A stretch of DNA of 64,000 bases, taken from the NCBI GenBank assembly GCA_016802295.1, contig JAESIW010000207.1:2531628-2595627 (forward strand), read 5' to 3'. This document shows, piece after piece, positions 34,749 through 45,801 of the stretch. The notes below the pieces were generated by a model. The model worked only from the letters and a program-made list of their open reading frames with translations. It searched no databases and had not been told where the DNA came from. The DNA is from Brachionus rotundiformis. Lineage: Eukaryota; Rotifera; Eurotatoria; Ploima; Brachionidae. Positions within the stretch are counted from its first letter, which is position 1. Each line of letters opens with the position of its first letter. Position numbers and translations under genes: made by a program.

Positions 34749-34888
34749 TTTTCTTTCGGTTCACGTGTTTATAAAGTTTTTAAATATTAAGTTTTTAGCT
34801 ATTAGATAAATTAATTAAATAATTTTTAATTTAAAAATATTCTTAAATTTTTAATCATTTAAATTTTAAATATATTGTTATAAAAAAA

Positions 34889-37183
34889 TTATTTTTTTAA
34901 TCTTTTATCTCTTTTGAAAAGTGTTTTAGATAGTTGTCTAAATGGCTTATTTAAACTATAATATAAGAAAAATGTATATGAACACGAGACTATATAAAAT
35001 AGATTGGCAAATTCGAAAAAATTGTCGCATATTTTTTCGGCTTTATCACAATAATTGTATCTCTTGGCTATGTAAGTCACATAAGCTACAAATGTGAGCT
35101 CTACGATTCGAAGAAAGAAAATTATAAAGCTATTTAGCCATATTTTTATGCTTATTCGGCGTCGTTTTTCCTCAATTGAGTTCAATTTTTGCCTATTTTG
35201 ATTTGTTCTGGAAAAAGTAATGTAACTATTCTTAAAATAGATCATTAGCTTGGTCCACAAATAGATATCTGAAACAAACATGCATAACCAAACAACCAAA
35301 TTATTAAATACAAAATTCACTATGGAAATAACAAACAAAGCTCTTGAATTGTGGTTTCTTCTTAATCCTTTCAAATCGTAATAGAACAAAAAGTCCTGAT
35401 TGTCGATTGGGGTAAAGAGGAAGCGAACTGGATAACCAGAATAATCTGGATCAACCATTGCATTATTGATCTCTATTACAAAGCTATTAAGTTTGTCTGA
35501 ATTGAAAAAGAATATAATTGCTACTAAGACTAGAAGTAGAATAAAATTTGACCATGGTCTAGTTTTTTTGTTCAGATATTCTTTTATTGATAAGAAAAAT
35601 GTCGACTTTCTATCTAGCAAAAAACATCTATAAAGACAAATTAGGATCAATAGAATATTTGAGATTGTCTTTATACTATTTCCCAAAAAATCTACAATAT
35701 ATTTTTCAAAAATCTGTAGGTAAATATTTCCGTATAGTTTAGAGCAAAAAATGCCATTTATTAGAGTACAGAAATTAAGAATGTGAAAAATTTGTATTAA
35801 ACAATAGATAAATGTGATTAATGAATTGAACAACATTAAATTTGTGAGTGCTTTGCTCCATTCTTTTAGCTTTGGACCATTATTTTTTACCAAATATAAG
35901 ATGTAAGCGCTAAGCAAATTTGAAATTAGTCCAAGAAATGAAAAAATTGGCACTATAATGAGAACAAAAAATTTAAAATATACCGATAGATAAAGAACAT
36001 ACAATTTTTGGTCACTGTCGAATTTAATGAAATTGGTTTTTTTTGTAGAAATGTTTTCACATAAACTATTCAAATTTTCAAAGTCACACTTTTTGTATTC
36101 ATCAGCTGATGAGCATATCTCAGTGGTTCGATTAGGTCCATAAATCCATATAAATATACATTGGCACCAGTTTTCTACAAGTCTAAATGGTTGTACGTCC
36201 TTGAAATAGTAGTAAAAGTTGATATTTGCAAAAGTTGGATAATCTCGGAACAAGCAAAAGTCCTCATTTGTATTCAATTCAAAACCATAGTTTTCATAAA
36301 TGTAAAAATCAATGACACGACCTAAGTTTTTATTCAATTGACTGATCCATAGTCTGTTTTCAAGTGCCAATTTCCTTATAATTGTTAGATCAATTTTAAT
36401 TGATTCAAGCAATGGTAAATTTGCCAAAACAAAAGGATCTAATCGGTTTAAGTCACCTTCAATTATTAGTTCTTTTAAATAGCCAAATACTTTATAGTCT
36501 AGAAGCGAATTGTCCAATGTGTTACCATAGGTTTTTAACTTGAGTGATTGTAGTTTAAGGCTTACATTAGTGTCCATTGATTTAAAACCTAATAAATTTG
36601 TCTTTATAAACGATTGCGACAATGACTGAATATAGAGAAGATAAATTGACTTCTGATGAAATATAAGTGGACATGTGTCCTTGTAATATTTTACAATTAA
36701 TAAAATGATAATTGTTATTTTGTCAAAAAATTTAAATTGATTATGATGCGAGCAGTCTTTGTTAAAAAAAAAATTGGAATAATCAATAAACAATTGGTAA
36801 ATCTGAATGTTATTTTTTGTCTCAATTAAAGAATAAGATGGATCAATTTGGCTTAAATCGTTTAAAGTAATTTTTTCAATTTGCCAATTGGAAAGTGTAG
36901 GGTCCAATTTAAGCTGAAAATTTTTCAGTTCTAGTTTTGATTTAGAAATAAAGTTTAAAATGAGTGAATATGTTTGATTGTAATTGGAATACATACAATC
37001 GGTTCTTATGTCACTAAATTGTCTATAATTTTTAAACCAAATGAATATTTTTTCCGAAAAATCGTACGTATTCGGATAAATAATCGAATTTGATTTGGTA
37101 CAGTCAGGAGTTTTTTTAATTATCAAATTTGAGGAAACCAGCTTAAAAAATATTAAACAAATTCTAATGTAATTGAAATTCAT
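34889..37183 (-). CDS. lineage-specific LRR-like/7TM receptor
   Basis: Intronless 764-aa protein of unknown function with the build of a G-protein-coupled receptor. A short hydrophobic N-terminus may be a signal peptide. The ectodomain (to about 400) contains degenerate leucine-rich-repeat-like strands (LKELIIEGDLNRLDPFVLA; LPLLESIKIDL) and a Cys-containing block NEDFCLFRDYP followed by WCQCIFIW. Seven hydrophobic helices follow, from FVLIIVPIFSFLGLISNLL to NLFYIVSCSYTFFLYYSLN, the last ending in NKPFRQ as in rhodopsin-like receptors. TM3 ends ICLYRCF rather than DRY. A broken paralog lies at 58542-60930 and shares NEDFC and FIW blocks. Ligand unknown. Confidence 0.75.
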   Translation of the reverse strand: MNFNYIRICLIFFKLVSSNLIIKKTPDCTKSNSIIYPNTYDFSEKIFIWFKNYRQFSDIRTDCMYSNYNQTYSLILNFISKSKLELKNFQLKLDPTLSNWQIEKITLNDLSQIDPSYSLIETKNNIQIYQLFIDYSNFFFNKDCSHHNQFKFFDKITIIILLIVKYYKDTCPLIFHQKSIYLLYIQSLSQSFIKTNLLGFKSMDTNVSLKLQSLKLKTYGNTLDNSLLDYKVFGYLKELIIEGDLNRLDPFVLANLPLLESIKIDLTIIRKLALENRLWISQLNKNLGRVIDFYIYENYGFELNTNEDFCLFRDYPTFANINFYYYFKDVQPFRLVENWCQCIFIWIYGPNRTTEICSSADEYKKCDFENLNSLCENISTKKTNFIKFDSDQKLYVLYLSVYFKFFVLIIVPIFSFLGLISNLLSAYILYLVKNNGPKLKEWSKALTNLMLFNSLITFIYCLIQIFHILNFCTLINGIFCSKLYGNIYLQIFEKYIVDFLGNSIKTISNILLILICLYRCFLLDRKSTFFLSIKEYLNKKTRPWSNFILLLVLVAIIFFFNSDKLNSFVIEINNAMVDPDYSGYPVRFLFTPIDNQDFLFYYDLKGLRRNHNSRALFVISIVNFVFNNLVVWLCMFVSDIYLWTKLMIYFKNSYITFSRTNQNRQKLNSIEEKRRRISIKIWLNSFIIFFLRIVELTFVAYVTYIAKRYNYCDKAEKICDNFFEFANLFYIVSCSYTFFLYYSLNKPFRQLSKTLFKRDKRLKK

Positions 37184-37509
37184 TTTTTCTTATGTTTGAA
37201 AATGTTATCTGTTTAAAAAATAAAATTATTTTAATAGATAAAATTTTAAAATTTTGCTTAAATTAAAATTAATCAAAAAATACTATTGAGAAAATTCTTA
37301 GCTTCAATCGAATTAAAAACTACCTACTGAGATTACCACTTATAAATAGATTAAAATAGACAATGTATTAAAAAAAAATAATAACTATTTTTCTTTGGAA
37401 ATAAATTTTTATTTAGTTAAATGATAAACAAACAAATAAAAAAACAATCAAAAATATATAAAATAAAACATATTTCTGAAATTTTATTTAAAAAATATTT
37501 ATAAAATTA
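37184..37509. other. intergenic, nothing recognised
   Basis: AT-rich spacer between the receptor start and the ERG channel stop, both minus strand; probably the receptor promoter. Confidence 0.6.
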
Positions 37510-40103
37510 TTAATTAAAAGATTTATTAAATTGAGTATTGTTAATGACATTATCTAAAATAAATTCAGTAAAAATGTCCATTTGATTTTTGATCGATTGT
37601 TCAGTTTTCGATATTCGCCTTAAAATATTAAATAAATTATAAATTTCTATATTTTAATTTCTTAATTACTCTAATAGACTTTCTAGTTCGTTTTCAACAT
37701 CGTCATAACTAGATACAATTTTTCTTTTTGGCAACGAGTAATTGGAAACACAGGAATTTCGCTTACTGTTTAGCTGACTGGAAATGATCATTGGACTAAG
37801 AGTTGACGTCGAACGTAGTTTGTTTCGACGTTGAAATGAGCCAGTTATTTTCCTAGTTGGACTTATTTGTAACAAATTTGTATCGTTTGGTGGTACATTT
37901 AAATTGGCACCAATGCTTGAATTCAAATTTAAAACACTAACTATTGATTTTCGATGTATTGGCATCAAATTGTCTGTATTAATGCTTGTTTTTCCTTCAT
38001 CTGAATTGACCAAAGGCAAGTTAATATTTGTGCTAGTGGTAAGTGCTAAATTTTGACTTTGCTTTGGTGTATTCGTCAAAAAATTAGCCCGGTTGGTCTT
38101 TTTTTTCCTCGGTTTCGACTCGTTCAATTCACATTCCCTCAAGTCAAAAGTAACTTGGAATTTTTTCTCAAAAGATTCACCAAAATCTGGATACATTTCA
38201 AGAACGTCCAATAAATCACATCGGTCTATTTTGTGCAAGTCGCAATAAGCTAATGCTCGCACATCACAACTTGATCTACCCATCACGTCTCTTTCTTGAT
38301 ATTTGCCAATATTTTCACCAAATATGTCATTTTTGTCCAAAATGGCCATTACTTGACCATTATTTACTATTTCAAGAGTTCCTCTGGCAATAAAGTAAAT
38401 GGAGCTCAAATTGTCCCCTTTGTGTATTAGAGTGTCACCAGGCGGAACATGAGTTGATTTGAATTGAAGGGCCAGCATACGCAAACAACCTTCACTTGCG
38501 CCCTGAAATGCCACACAATTGTTCAATAGCTGACGATTCAAATGAAGACAAATGTCGGCCTGCAACGATTCTGGAAATGACTTGAGCACAGTGTTCATGT
38601 CGATACCATTTGTAAACGACCAAGTGTGCTCAAAAGACTCCTGCATTCGTTTTGACAACGATTTTGGAATTGTATGAAATTTGATAAAGTCTTTGACGCT
38701 TTCTTGCATTTCAGTTAGTTCTTCTGTACCTTGGTACATTCGAATCATTATAGTGGTTACATTGCCAAAAATTGCAGCTGATATTAAAGCTTTTAAAAAA
38801 TATGATTCTTTATTAAATTAAAATTTTTCAAATTTAGCATATATCTTACATCCGAGCAACATTGATATTATGGAGAATATTTTTTCCCAATTTGTTGTTG
38901 GTGACACGTTTCCAAAACCGACACTGGTCAAACTAGTAAGAGTAAAAAAAAGAGCTGTTATATATTTGGATTTAAGGTCAGGTCCACTCTCGGAATTATT
39001 CTCATGATAGGGCATATTGTATTTTTCAGCTAAATGATCCAACCAACTATACTTTGGCTCGGGCAAAGTTGGTCTTTCAAGATAAGCAATTGCGTAAAAA
39101 ACACAAGCCAACCAATGACCGACTAGACCAAACACGGCCAGTAGTAATAAAAGCATTGCCATGCCGTACTCAGAGAATACTTGGAGTTTCGGAAATATTC
39201 TTACTAATCGTAGCAATCGAATTGTTTTTAAATAGCCCGTAATTTTAATCGTCTTAAGAAAAAAAAAATTATTGATTTATAAAAATAAAGATAATTTTTT
39301 ATTTATTTTTTTCATTTTTAAATAATAAATAAAAATGTTTAAATTAATAAAAATTAGACTTGATTTATTTTAAAATAAGATATAAAAAATTTAGCTGATT
39401 ATTAATTAATTTAAAAAGATATTCTAATATAAAATAAACAATTAGAATTTTTTAAACAAAAATCATAACTTACATCAATATTTCCCGATCCGAACAAGAT
39501 CAAATCATATGGCATGCCAGATAGTGCATCAATTAAAAACCAACCTTTAAAATATGATTTGGCAATAATCATTGGATCAGAGATCACATCGCCTTGTTTT
39601 GAAACAAAAGTGGTGCGGAAATTAATAAATATATCAATTAGGAACATTATGTCAACAATTAAGTCAAACATCACGAAAGGATCTGCTCCAGCAAGTTGTT
39701 GCTTCTTGAACAGCCGTGTGGATGCATGTTGGTTTAACTTGGCTCTTTTTTCGTCTTCATTGAGCAAAAATGCCACTGTAAATGGTGTAAATATGGCAGT
39801 ATAGACTACCAGAAGCAGAACAATCCAGTCCCATACTGCTTTGAATGGAGAATAGTGTAGAATGATGAATTTTTGACGAAATTTTCTAACTACATGATCG
39901 GCAGCACTTGCCGAAGTTCTGTCGCCGATACTCGACGACTCACTATCTTCTTTATCTTGTTTTGATTTAGCTTTTTTCAAAGGTGATCTATTTTGAGTTA
40001 AAACATTTGACTCGTTTGTGGCATTATCAATTCGATCCAGAGATATATTAGAAAGCTTTGAATTGTAGTTCTTTACTTGATTATTAGTGAATAAAGTTGT
40101 CAT
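37510..40103 (-). CDS. ERG-type voltage-gated potassium channel (KCNH family), no PAS domain
   Basis: Subunit of an ether-a-go-go-related K+ channel. Four coding exons join in frame: 40103-39474, 39252-38850, 38789-37670 and 37618-37510 (753 aa). S1 to S6 are present: HYSPFKAVWDWIVLLLVVYT, voltage sensor KTIRLLRLVRIFPKL, selectivity filter SVGFGNVSP (the ERG form GFGN) and IFGNVTTI after S6. The C-linker and cyclic-nucleotide-binding homology domain follow (NGIDMNTVLKSFPESLQADI; GDTLIHKGDNL). Exon 4 adds ERISKTEQSIKNQMDIF, which fits the ERG tetramerising coiled coil; without it the frame stops at 37666. The N-terminus lacks the PAS (eag) domain and resembles short ERG1b-type isoforms. Upstream only 304 bp separate it from the SCO1 stop, so a nearby PAS exon is unlikely. 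Confidence 0.92.
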
Positions 40104-40350
40104 TTTTTTTTTGTTAAATTAAAAATTATCTTTAAAAATAAATTAAAAGTTTTATCGCAATTATCGATTATTTTTAATTACTAAAATTATAACAAAATTT
40201 ATACAACAAAAAAATAAACAATTGTTAGAATCTTTTAGATAGGAATGAATTATGAAAATTCTTATATAGTTTTTTTGAATTAAGTTTTTATTTCATGACA
40301 AAAATCGATAAGACTCTTTTCATGCTTTATTTTTCTTCAAAAATAATATA

Positions 40351-40372
40351 AATATATATATATATATATATA
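40351..40372. repeat. AT microsatellite
   Basis: Run of TA dinucleotides in the spacer between the ERG channel start and the SCO1 stop. Confidence 0.9.
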
Positions 40373-40407
40373 AATTAAGTCATCAAAATACAAAAATAAA
40401 ATTTTAA

Positions 40408-41393
40408 TTAATTATTTTTTCCAACTTGGTATGAACCCATATGAATTGCGACAGCAGTGGCAATTTCTTCGGCTGTTTTATTCTGACCAAAATAATCTAT
40501 AAAATTTCCCTCAGGATCTACCAAATACATAATAACTGTATGATCAACCTATTAAAGATAAAAATAAATTGAAAAATTTTAAATTAAAAAAAAAATGTCA
40601 TCATTAAATTACAATATAATCATTGTCTTCATCTTTTGGTCCTTGGCTAAAATAAACCCGGTAAGCTTTGGTCACTTGTTCGATTTGTTTCTGGCTACCA
40701 GTCAGACCGATCAATTTTGGCGAAAAGTCTTTCACATAATTATTCACTGCTTTTACATCATCACGTTCTGGATCAACTGTTATAAAAATGGGCGTCAAAA
40801 TTGGATCACCTTTTATTTTTACTTTGTCGACTAAATCGACAGCGTGACACATTTTGTCCATTTCTTCGGGGCATATGTCTGGACAATGGGTAAAACCGAA
40901 ATAAATGAGCATCCATTGACCCAGAAAGTCGGAGCTTTTTCTCAATTTTCCAGTGTGATCAAGCAATTCGAATGGGCCACCGATTGCCATTTTGCCAATA
41001 GCTTGTTTTCGCTGGCGCCTAATGCTCTCTTCTTTTTCTCTTTTCAACTTGAGCATAAAAATAACAGCCGCTCCACCAAAAACAAACATTACAACCACAT
41101 GTCGCCAAGACACTTGCTTTAAGAAAAATAATGAAACAAAATCAAATAATTTTACAATTTTTTTATTTATTAATTAATCATATTAAAAAAATTACAAAAT
41201 TTTGCTTCAATTTTGCTTTTGGATCATTACCAGCGCTTTTAAAACGCTTCTGAATTACATTTCTGTCCAATTTTTGCTTTGACAAGGCTGAATCAATTCT
41301 TGTCAATTGATTAGTACTTAGCAAAGATCTGACTGTTTTATTTGACAACAAAATGCTTCGGCCAAAAATTAGTCTACAAGCTAATCGCTGCAT
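40408..41393 (-). CDS. SCO1: SCO1/SCO2 cytochrome c oxidase copper chaperone
   Basis: Inner-membrane copper metallochaperone that delivers copper to the CuA site of COX2. Exons 41393-41196, 41116-40613 and 40548-40408 give 280 aa. A basic N-terminus suits mitochondrial import. One membrane helix (VVVMFVFGGAAVIFMLKL) precedes the thioredoxin-like domain with IGGPFELLDHTG, the copper ligands in THCPDICPEE, TVDPERDD, and the third ligand His in exon 3 (VDHTVIMYLVDP). The end YFGQNKTAEEIATAVAIHM is characteristic. SCO1 rather than SCO2 is assumed because most invertebrates have one gene. Confidence 0.95.
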
Positions 41394-41897
41394 TTTTTAG
41401 TTTTATTAAATTTAGAATTTTATTATTAATTTTATAATTAAACTTAATATTAAAACATTGGATTGTGTAGAATGGGTGCTGTTTTAAGCAATGAAAATAA
41501 ATGAAATATTTCTTCAATATATTTTATTTTTATTTTTAAAATTTAATTTAAATTCATATGCAAAAAATTGCTTAGCAAATATTTAGTGATAAAATCGTAG
41601 ATATTCAAAAGCTCGATTCATTTTGGACAATTAGATTATTGTTGAGAGCTGACTTTAAAAAGGAAAAATCTAGTCTTTAAAATAATTAGATTATAAAACA
41701 GGGTCATTGAAATTAGTATTCATTATTATTCATTTATTTTTATTTTAGTTTTTTTTTTCTTGTTTAAGTTAGCTTTGTAATTTTGTTTAAATAAAAATTC
41801 AATTTTTTTTCAAATTAAAACATCACAAGCTAAGATGTATAAAAAAAATTAGTTAATATTTGGTTGTTTTTTAGATTATAGTTAGTTTCAATTTAAT
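41394..41897. other. divergent promoter region, SCO1 and small unknown gene
   Basis: AT-rich 504 bp between two divergent start codons. No structure or known site picked out. Confidence 0.6.
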
Positions 41898-42347
41898 ATG
41901 GAAAGTTTAGAAAATTTATTTGTATTTAATTTAAATCTAGAAGATAGTCAAGAAAATAAGGTAATTTTTTTACCAATACACGGCATATTAAAATTGAATA
42001 ACTAATTTTGAGCTTATTAAGCAAGAGATAGAAAATAGACAACAAATAGAGCAAAATGATTCGTGTGATGAGGAAATAGCCAATTTTCTAGTTGCCAAAC
42101 ATAAACCCGAAATACCAATTATAAATAAAAGACCTTGTTTAGATTTGAAAAAAATGAAAAATGTAAGGCTATTATTAATATAATTTTTTTTAGAAAAATA
42201 TACATACAATTTAATTTAATTTTTTTCTATCACAAGAACACTTTAAATTTGAAATCAATCAAAAAAAGAAAAAAATCCAAATCAAATCATTTTTCCTTAA
42301 TTGTTTCTAATTGTTCTAAAAAATCACAAATAAATAAAATAGTATAA
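41898..42347 (+). CDS. small Lys-rich protein of unknown function
   Basis: Three short exons can be joined in frame with good GT-AG borders: 41898-41960, 42013-42162 and 42237-42347, giving 107 aa. It starts MESLENLFVFNLNLEDSQEN, has an acidic/Gln middle (QEIENRQQIEQNDSCDEE), a conserved-looking segment EIANFLVAKHKPEIPIINKR followed by PCLDLKKM, and a basic tail (KSIKKRKKSKS) that could be a nuclear localisation signal. Every intron starts with a good donor (gtaattt, gtaagg), and codon usage in exon 2 looks coding. I do not recognise the family. It sits tail to tail with COMMD4, 120 bp apart. Confidence 0.55.
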
Positions 42348-42467
42348 TTAATTGAATTTTTATTTAAATTATAATTAAACTTATATCCGTTTTAATCAAA
42401 TCTCAATTGACTTTATTGTCAAACCAACAAAATAAAAACATTTATTAAATTAGTAAGATGCTTTGGT

Positions 42468-43376
42468 CTATGATTGTACAATTTCATTTGATGACTCATA
42501 TTGATTCATTAGATTTTTTGCTTGTTTTAATTCTAGAATAATCAAATTATCATATTTAGAGTTCATAAAATATAAAATTTATCAAGCCTTAAAATTATTT
42601 CTTAATAAAAACAAAGCAAAATCAAAAATAAAGAAATTAAAGTAAATGTTGTTCTAACTTATATAATTTGCTATCAAATAACTTACCATGAATTAAAAGT
42701 TTTAATTTGTTTGAATCTAAAGTAATGGAAACTGAATCGGTGGAATTTTCAGCATTTTGATTATTGTTAAATAGAAATTTGACATTTGCCAATGGTTCGT
42801 TTATTTTTGAACTCAAATTCGAACTAAATATATAATCTACTCTCCACTTGACACTCTTAAGTTCATTTACTTTAAATTAAAATCTAATAAATCTTAAAAT
42901 TTGTCTTAAAATAGTTGAATTTTTTTTTACACTTTAAAGAAGAATTTTTAAGACAAGTTTCCAATTTTGACTGAACATCATCATAAACTTTACACATTGA
43001 ATTTGAATGCTCCTTGGGTAGACCAAGTTGCTGTAGTTCAGAAGACAAAGTCTCACCATTACAACTATATTTAGCAGAGCACTTAAGAACAAATTCTACA
43101 AGTGCAATACAAGCTTTGATATCATTAATTTCCAATTTAGAATCAGTGGCTAGTTTTTCGATTTTTTCTCTTTCTATTTCCTCATTATTAATTATCGAAT
43201 TTGAAACTAGATTAGTCAATTGTTTTGCCTTGATTGAGCTCTTTTAATTTAAAAGTTAAGTCATTTTTTAAATTATTTATGTTATTTGGAAAATTGTCTA
43301 CAATCCTAGATATGGTGGCTATTTCGGCAAGTATCCAATCTGGACAATCTAATTCGCCGCAAAATCTAAATTTCAT
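42468..43376 (-). CDS. COMMD4: COMM domain-containing protein 4
   Basis: Subunit of the Commander/CCC complex for endosomal recycling; COMMD proteins also modulate NF-kB and cullin ligases. Exons 43376-43302, 43240-42931, 42869-42687 and 42532-42468 give 210 aa (human 199). Exon 1 is MKFRFCGELDCPDWILAEI, nearly the human start. Exon 2 has LSSELQQLGLPKEH, diagnostic of COMMD4. Exons 3 and 4 form the COMM domain: VKWRVDYIFSSN and LIHELKQAKNLM. Its start codon lies 255 bp from that of the divergent MED22 gene. Confidence 0.95.
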
Positions 43377-43631
43377 TGTAGTAATTAAAAATTCAAAATT
43401 TTAAAATAAAATTATAGAATAAAAATTTATTTGATTAAAAAAATCATGTGATCTTGTTTATAATAAATAATAAATTACTAAAAACCACTCATTTTAACAT
43501 TAACTTTTTGTCTCAATTTTCAATTAATAATAATAAAATGTATTACATGTTCTAAAACAAATAAAATGTCTAATTTTGAATTTTCTTTTTGGAATTTCTT
43601 TAAATTAAATTAAAATAGTTTGTTAATTAAA
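43377..43631. promoter_or_regulatory. shared divergent promoter region, COMMD4/MED22
   Basis: 255 bp between two head-to-head start codons. No other gene fits between them, so both promoters must be here. No TATA box or known site was singled out in the AT-rich sequence. Confidence 0.55.
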
Positions 43632-44160
43632 ATGCAAAGTGGCGCGACAGGTAAAACAATTAACGAAAACGTAATATTAAAAAACTATGAAAAAAAAGTC
43701 AAAGAAGAAATTCGACTAATCAACGAAAATTTATACGAAATGTTAAAACTTTTGAAAATTGACGATTCGTCCAAAGTAAATTTAATTAGAAAATTTCCTA
43801 TCTAATTATTAAATTAAATTCTGTTTAAATTTATTTATTTTAATTTTTAATTTATTGTAGAACTTTGATGAATTAGGATTAAATAAAGGTAGTCAGGCTG
43901 AGATAGACTCATTTGAAATTGAAATTCGCTCATCCAATTTGGTCAAATCGACCGAATCGTTGAGCAAGATTGTGTCCGACTTGAAAGATTTGACAATTTT
44001 AAATGATTTCAAATCGATCAATTCCCAAATCACTAGCCATTGCCAATTTCTGAGAATGAACGAAAGCGAAATAGACATTCAACTTCGAATGGCCAAAGAT
44101 GTTCTTTTTAAACTTTTACAAGACCTACAAAACGAGTATTATACATCTAGATACAAATAG
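43632..44160 (+). CDS. MED22: Mediator complex subunit 22
   Basis: Head-module subunit of Mediator (Surf5), which links transcription factors to RNA polymerase II. Exons 43632-43775 and 43861-44160 give 147 aa, like the short human isoform (about 140 core residues). The start is the ATG after an in-frame TTG. Family blocks are LKNYEKKVKEEIRLINENLYEMLKL in two halves, IRSSNLVKSTESLSKIVSDL and LTILNDFKSINSQI, and it ends with LQNEYYTSRYK like EEYYSSS in vertebrates. It heads toward VPS25, 198 bp downstream on the same strand. Confidence 0.92.
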
Positions 44161-44358
44161 AGCTGCAGTCAAATTCAATTTTCTCTAATAAATTATTTGT
44201 TTTAAACTAAATAAATATCAAAATGATTTTATATTTTGTTTTTTTTTTTTATTATTTTGAAACAAAAATACTGCTGTAAAAAAGCAGCAAGTGACCATTT
44301 AAATGAAAAATTAGATTATTATAAATTATTAATTATTAATTTATCAATTAATATAGAA

Positions 44359-44904
44359 ATGGAATTTCCTTGGCAATATAGCTTCCCGCCCTTTTTTACA
44401 TTACAACCAAATCAAGACACTAAGCAAAAACAGCTTGATGCATGGTGTGACTTGGTCTTGGACTTTTGTAAATTTAAGCGCATCTATCAATTTGATGTGA
44501 ACGAAATGCAGACTAGTGAATTATTTTTTAACAAAAAAATAGATAGAAAATGTTCTATAGAGTTAATTTGTGTTGTAGTCGATGAACTAGTAAGACGAAA
44601 TAGAGCCGAATGGCAAATGAGTGGAGTTGGAAAGAGTGCAAAACGATCCAACAAATGCTTTGTTTACTGGAATGCGCTTGAAGAATGGGCCAGAATAATT
44701 TATAATTATGTAATTAGAAGAAATCTTCAAGGTACAGTGTGCACAATGTATGAATTAATTGATTCAGATGAGGTTAAAAAAGAGCCATTTTTTAGACTAG
44801 ATCGTGAAATATTTTTGAAAACTATTAAAATATTAGAAAACTCACGAAAAGCAGAACTTATTCATTTAAATGATAACGAAGAGCCAGGAGTTAAATTTTT
44901 TTAA
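44359..44904 (+). CDS. VPS25: ESCRT-II subunit VPS25
   Basis: Two-winged-helix subunit of ESCRT-II, which recruits CHMP6/VPS20 in multivesicular-body sorting. Intronless, 181 aa (human 176). Start chosen at the ATG giving MEFPWQYSFPPFFTLQPN, the standard N-terminus; the open frame extends 41 codons further up without similarity. Other blocks: DTKQKQLDAWCDLVLDFC, WNALEEWARIIYNYV, and the ending EPGVKFF, matching human GRGVKFF. The stop lies only 48 bp from the stop of the convergent MDP1 copy. Confidence 0.95.
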   Translation: MEFPWQYSFPPFFTLQPNQDTKQKQLDAWCDLVLDFCKFKRIYQFDVNEMQTSELFFNKKIDRKCSIELICVVVDELVRRNRAEWQMSGVGKSAKRSNKCFVYWNALEEWARIIYNYVIRRNLQGTVCTMYELIDSDEVKKEPFFRLDREIFLKTIKILENSRKAELIHLNDNEEPGVKFF

Positions 44905-44952
44905 AATTTTACTATTATTTATTATTTTATTATTTTTTCTTATTTTTAAATT

Positions 44953-45558
44953 TTATTCTTTTAAACATAGAGAGTCGTAATCTTTAAGTCCATTAAGAAA
45001 CTCTTGAACATCAAGTCCATAATGTCTTGACACTTTATGACCAATTACACCTAAAGATTTTGTAGTTTCCAAATTTAATTTTGAATCGTCGAAAAATAAA
45101 ATTTCACTAAAACTTTTTAAGTTTAATTCTTTGTATATTTGTTTCATATGTTTTTGTTTAGTGCCACTGTAAATTTGAATCGAGTCAAAGTAATCGGTCC
45201 ATTTAAATAGATCAATTAGTTGCATGGCATTTGGACAAGAAGTTGCTCTACTAGCTACAGCCATATATTGATTATTTTGAATACAGTTGCTTTTTAATGT
45301 TTCTAAAATTAATGGTACTTCTGCATAGGGCATTACCTCATTGTTATTATGGTCAAAAATTTTCTCGTTTCCACAATGATTTATTTTGCGTAATGGAAAC
45401 AAAATTTTATGATCAATTAGAAATGGCCATAGAGTCATGTCCAAATCGAATACAATACATTTCGGCTTTTGATTAATTCCATTCCATTTCTTAATTATTT
45501 GTTCTTTTTTTTCCTGTTCTTTTGGAGATAGTTCGCTAATTATAAGAGAAGAAGCCAT
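44953..45558 (-). CDS. MDP1: magnesium-dependent phosphatase 1, copy A
   Basis: HAD-superfamily phosphatase, described for mammals as acting on protein phosphotyrosine and on fructosamine 6-phosphates. 201 aa, intronless. Motif I is VFDLDMTLWPF (nucleophile and general acid Asp), motif II lies in AVASRATSCPNAMQLIDLF, and motif III/IV in ILFFDDSKLNLETTKSLG. It is one of two tandem copies; the other (45958-46551) keeps the more usual DLDYTLWP and is closer to the human protein. Copy A has diverged in the cap region (DHKILFPLRKINHCG). Function is inferred from motifs. Confidence 0.9.
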   Translation of the reverse strand: MASSLIISELSPKEQEKKEQIIKKWNGINQKPKCIVFDLDMTLWPFLIDHKILFPLRKINHCGNEKIFDHNNNEVMPYAEVPLILETLKSNCIQNNQYMAVASRATSCPNAMQLIDLFKWTDYFDSIQIYSGTKQKHMKQIYKELNLKSFSEILFFDDSKLNLETTKSLGVIGHKVSRHYGLDVQEFLNGLKDYDSLCLKE

Positions 45559-45729
45559 TTAATTTAATTCTAATTTGCAAAAAAAATTCGAAATCAAAAA
45601 TTATTTCAATTACTTAACATTTTATCTAAATACCTTTAGAAATTTCAGAATAAAATAAAATTTAATGAAATGTCAAATGTGTAAATGTTTAAATTATTAA
45701 TAATTAAAAATAATTTGCTTGAACATAAC

Positions 45730-45801
45730 GGGCTGATGGTCTAGTGGTATGATTCTCGCTTCGGGTGCGAGAGGCTCCGGGTTCGATTCCCGGTCAGCCC
45801 C
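45730..45801 (+). tRNA. tRNA-Pro(CGG)
   Basis: 72 nt cloverleaf: acceptor GGGCTGA/TCAGCCC, D arm with the A box GGTCTAGTGGTA, anticodon stem CTCGC/GCGAG with loop TTCGGGT (anticodon CGG), T arm CCGGG-TTCGATT-CCCGG. Followed by GATTTTTTT, a Pol III terminator. An identical copy lies inverted at 46753-46824. Confidence 0.97.

Noticed and set aside
37666..37669. Stop codon after ESLLE as the end of the ERG channel
   Set aside because: A donor (gtaatt) overlaps it and a downstream exon at 37618-37510 continues a coiled coil in frame, so the stop is probably intronic.
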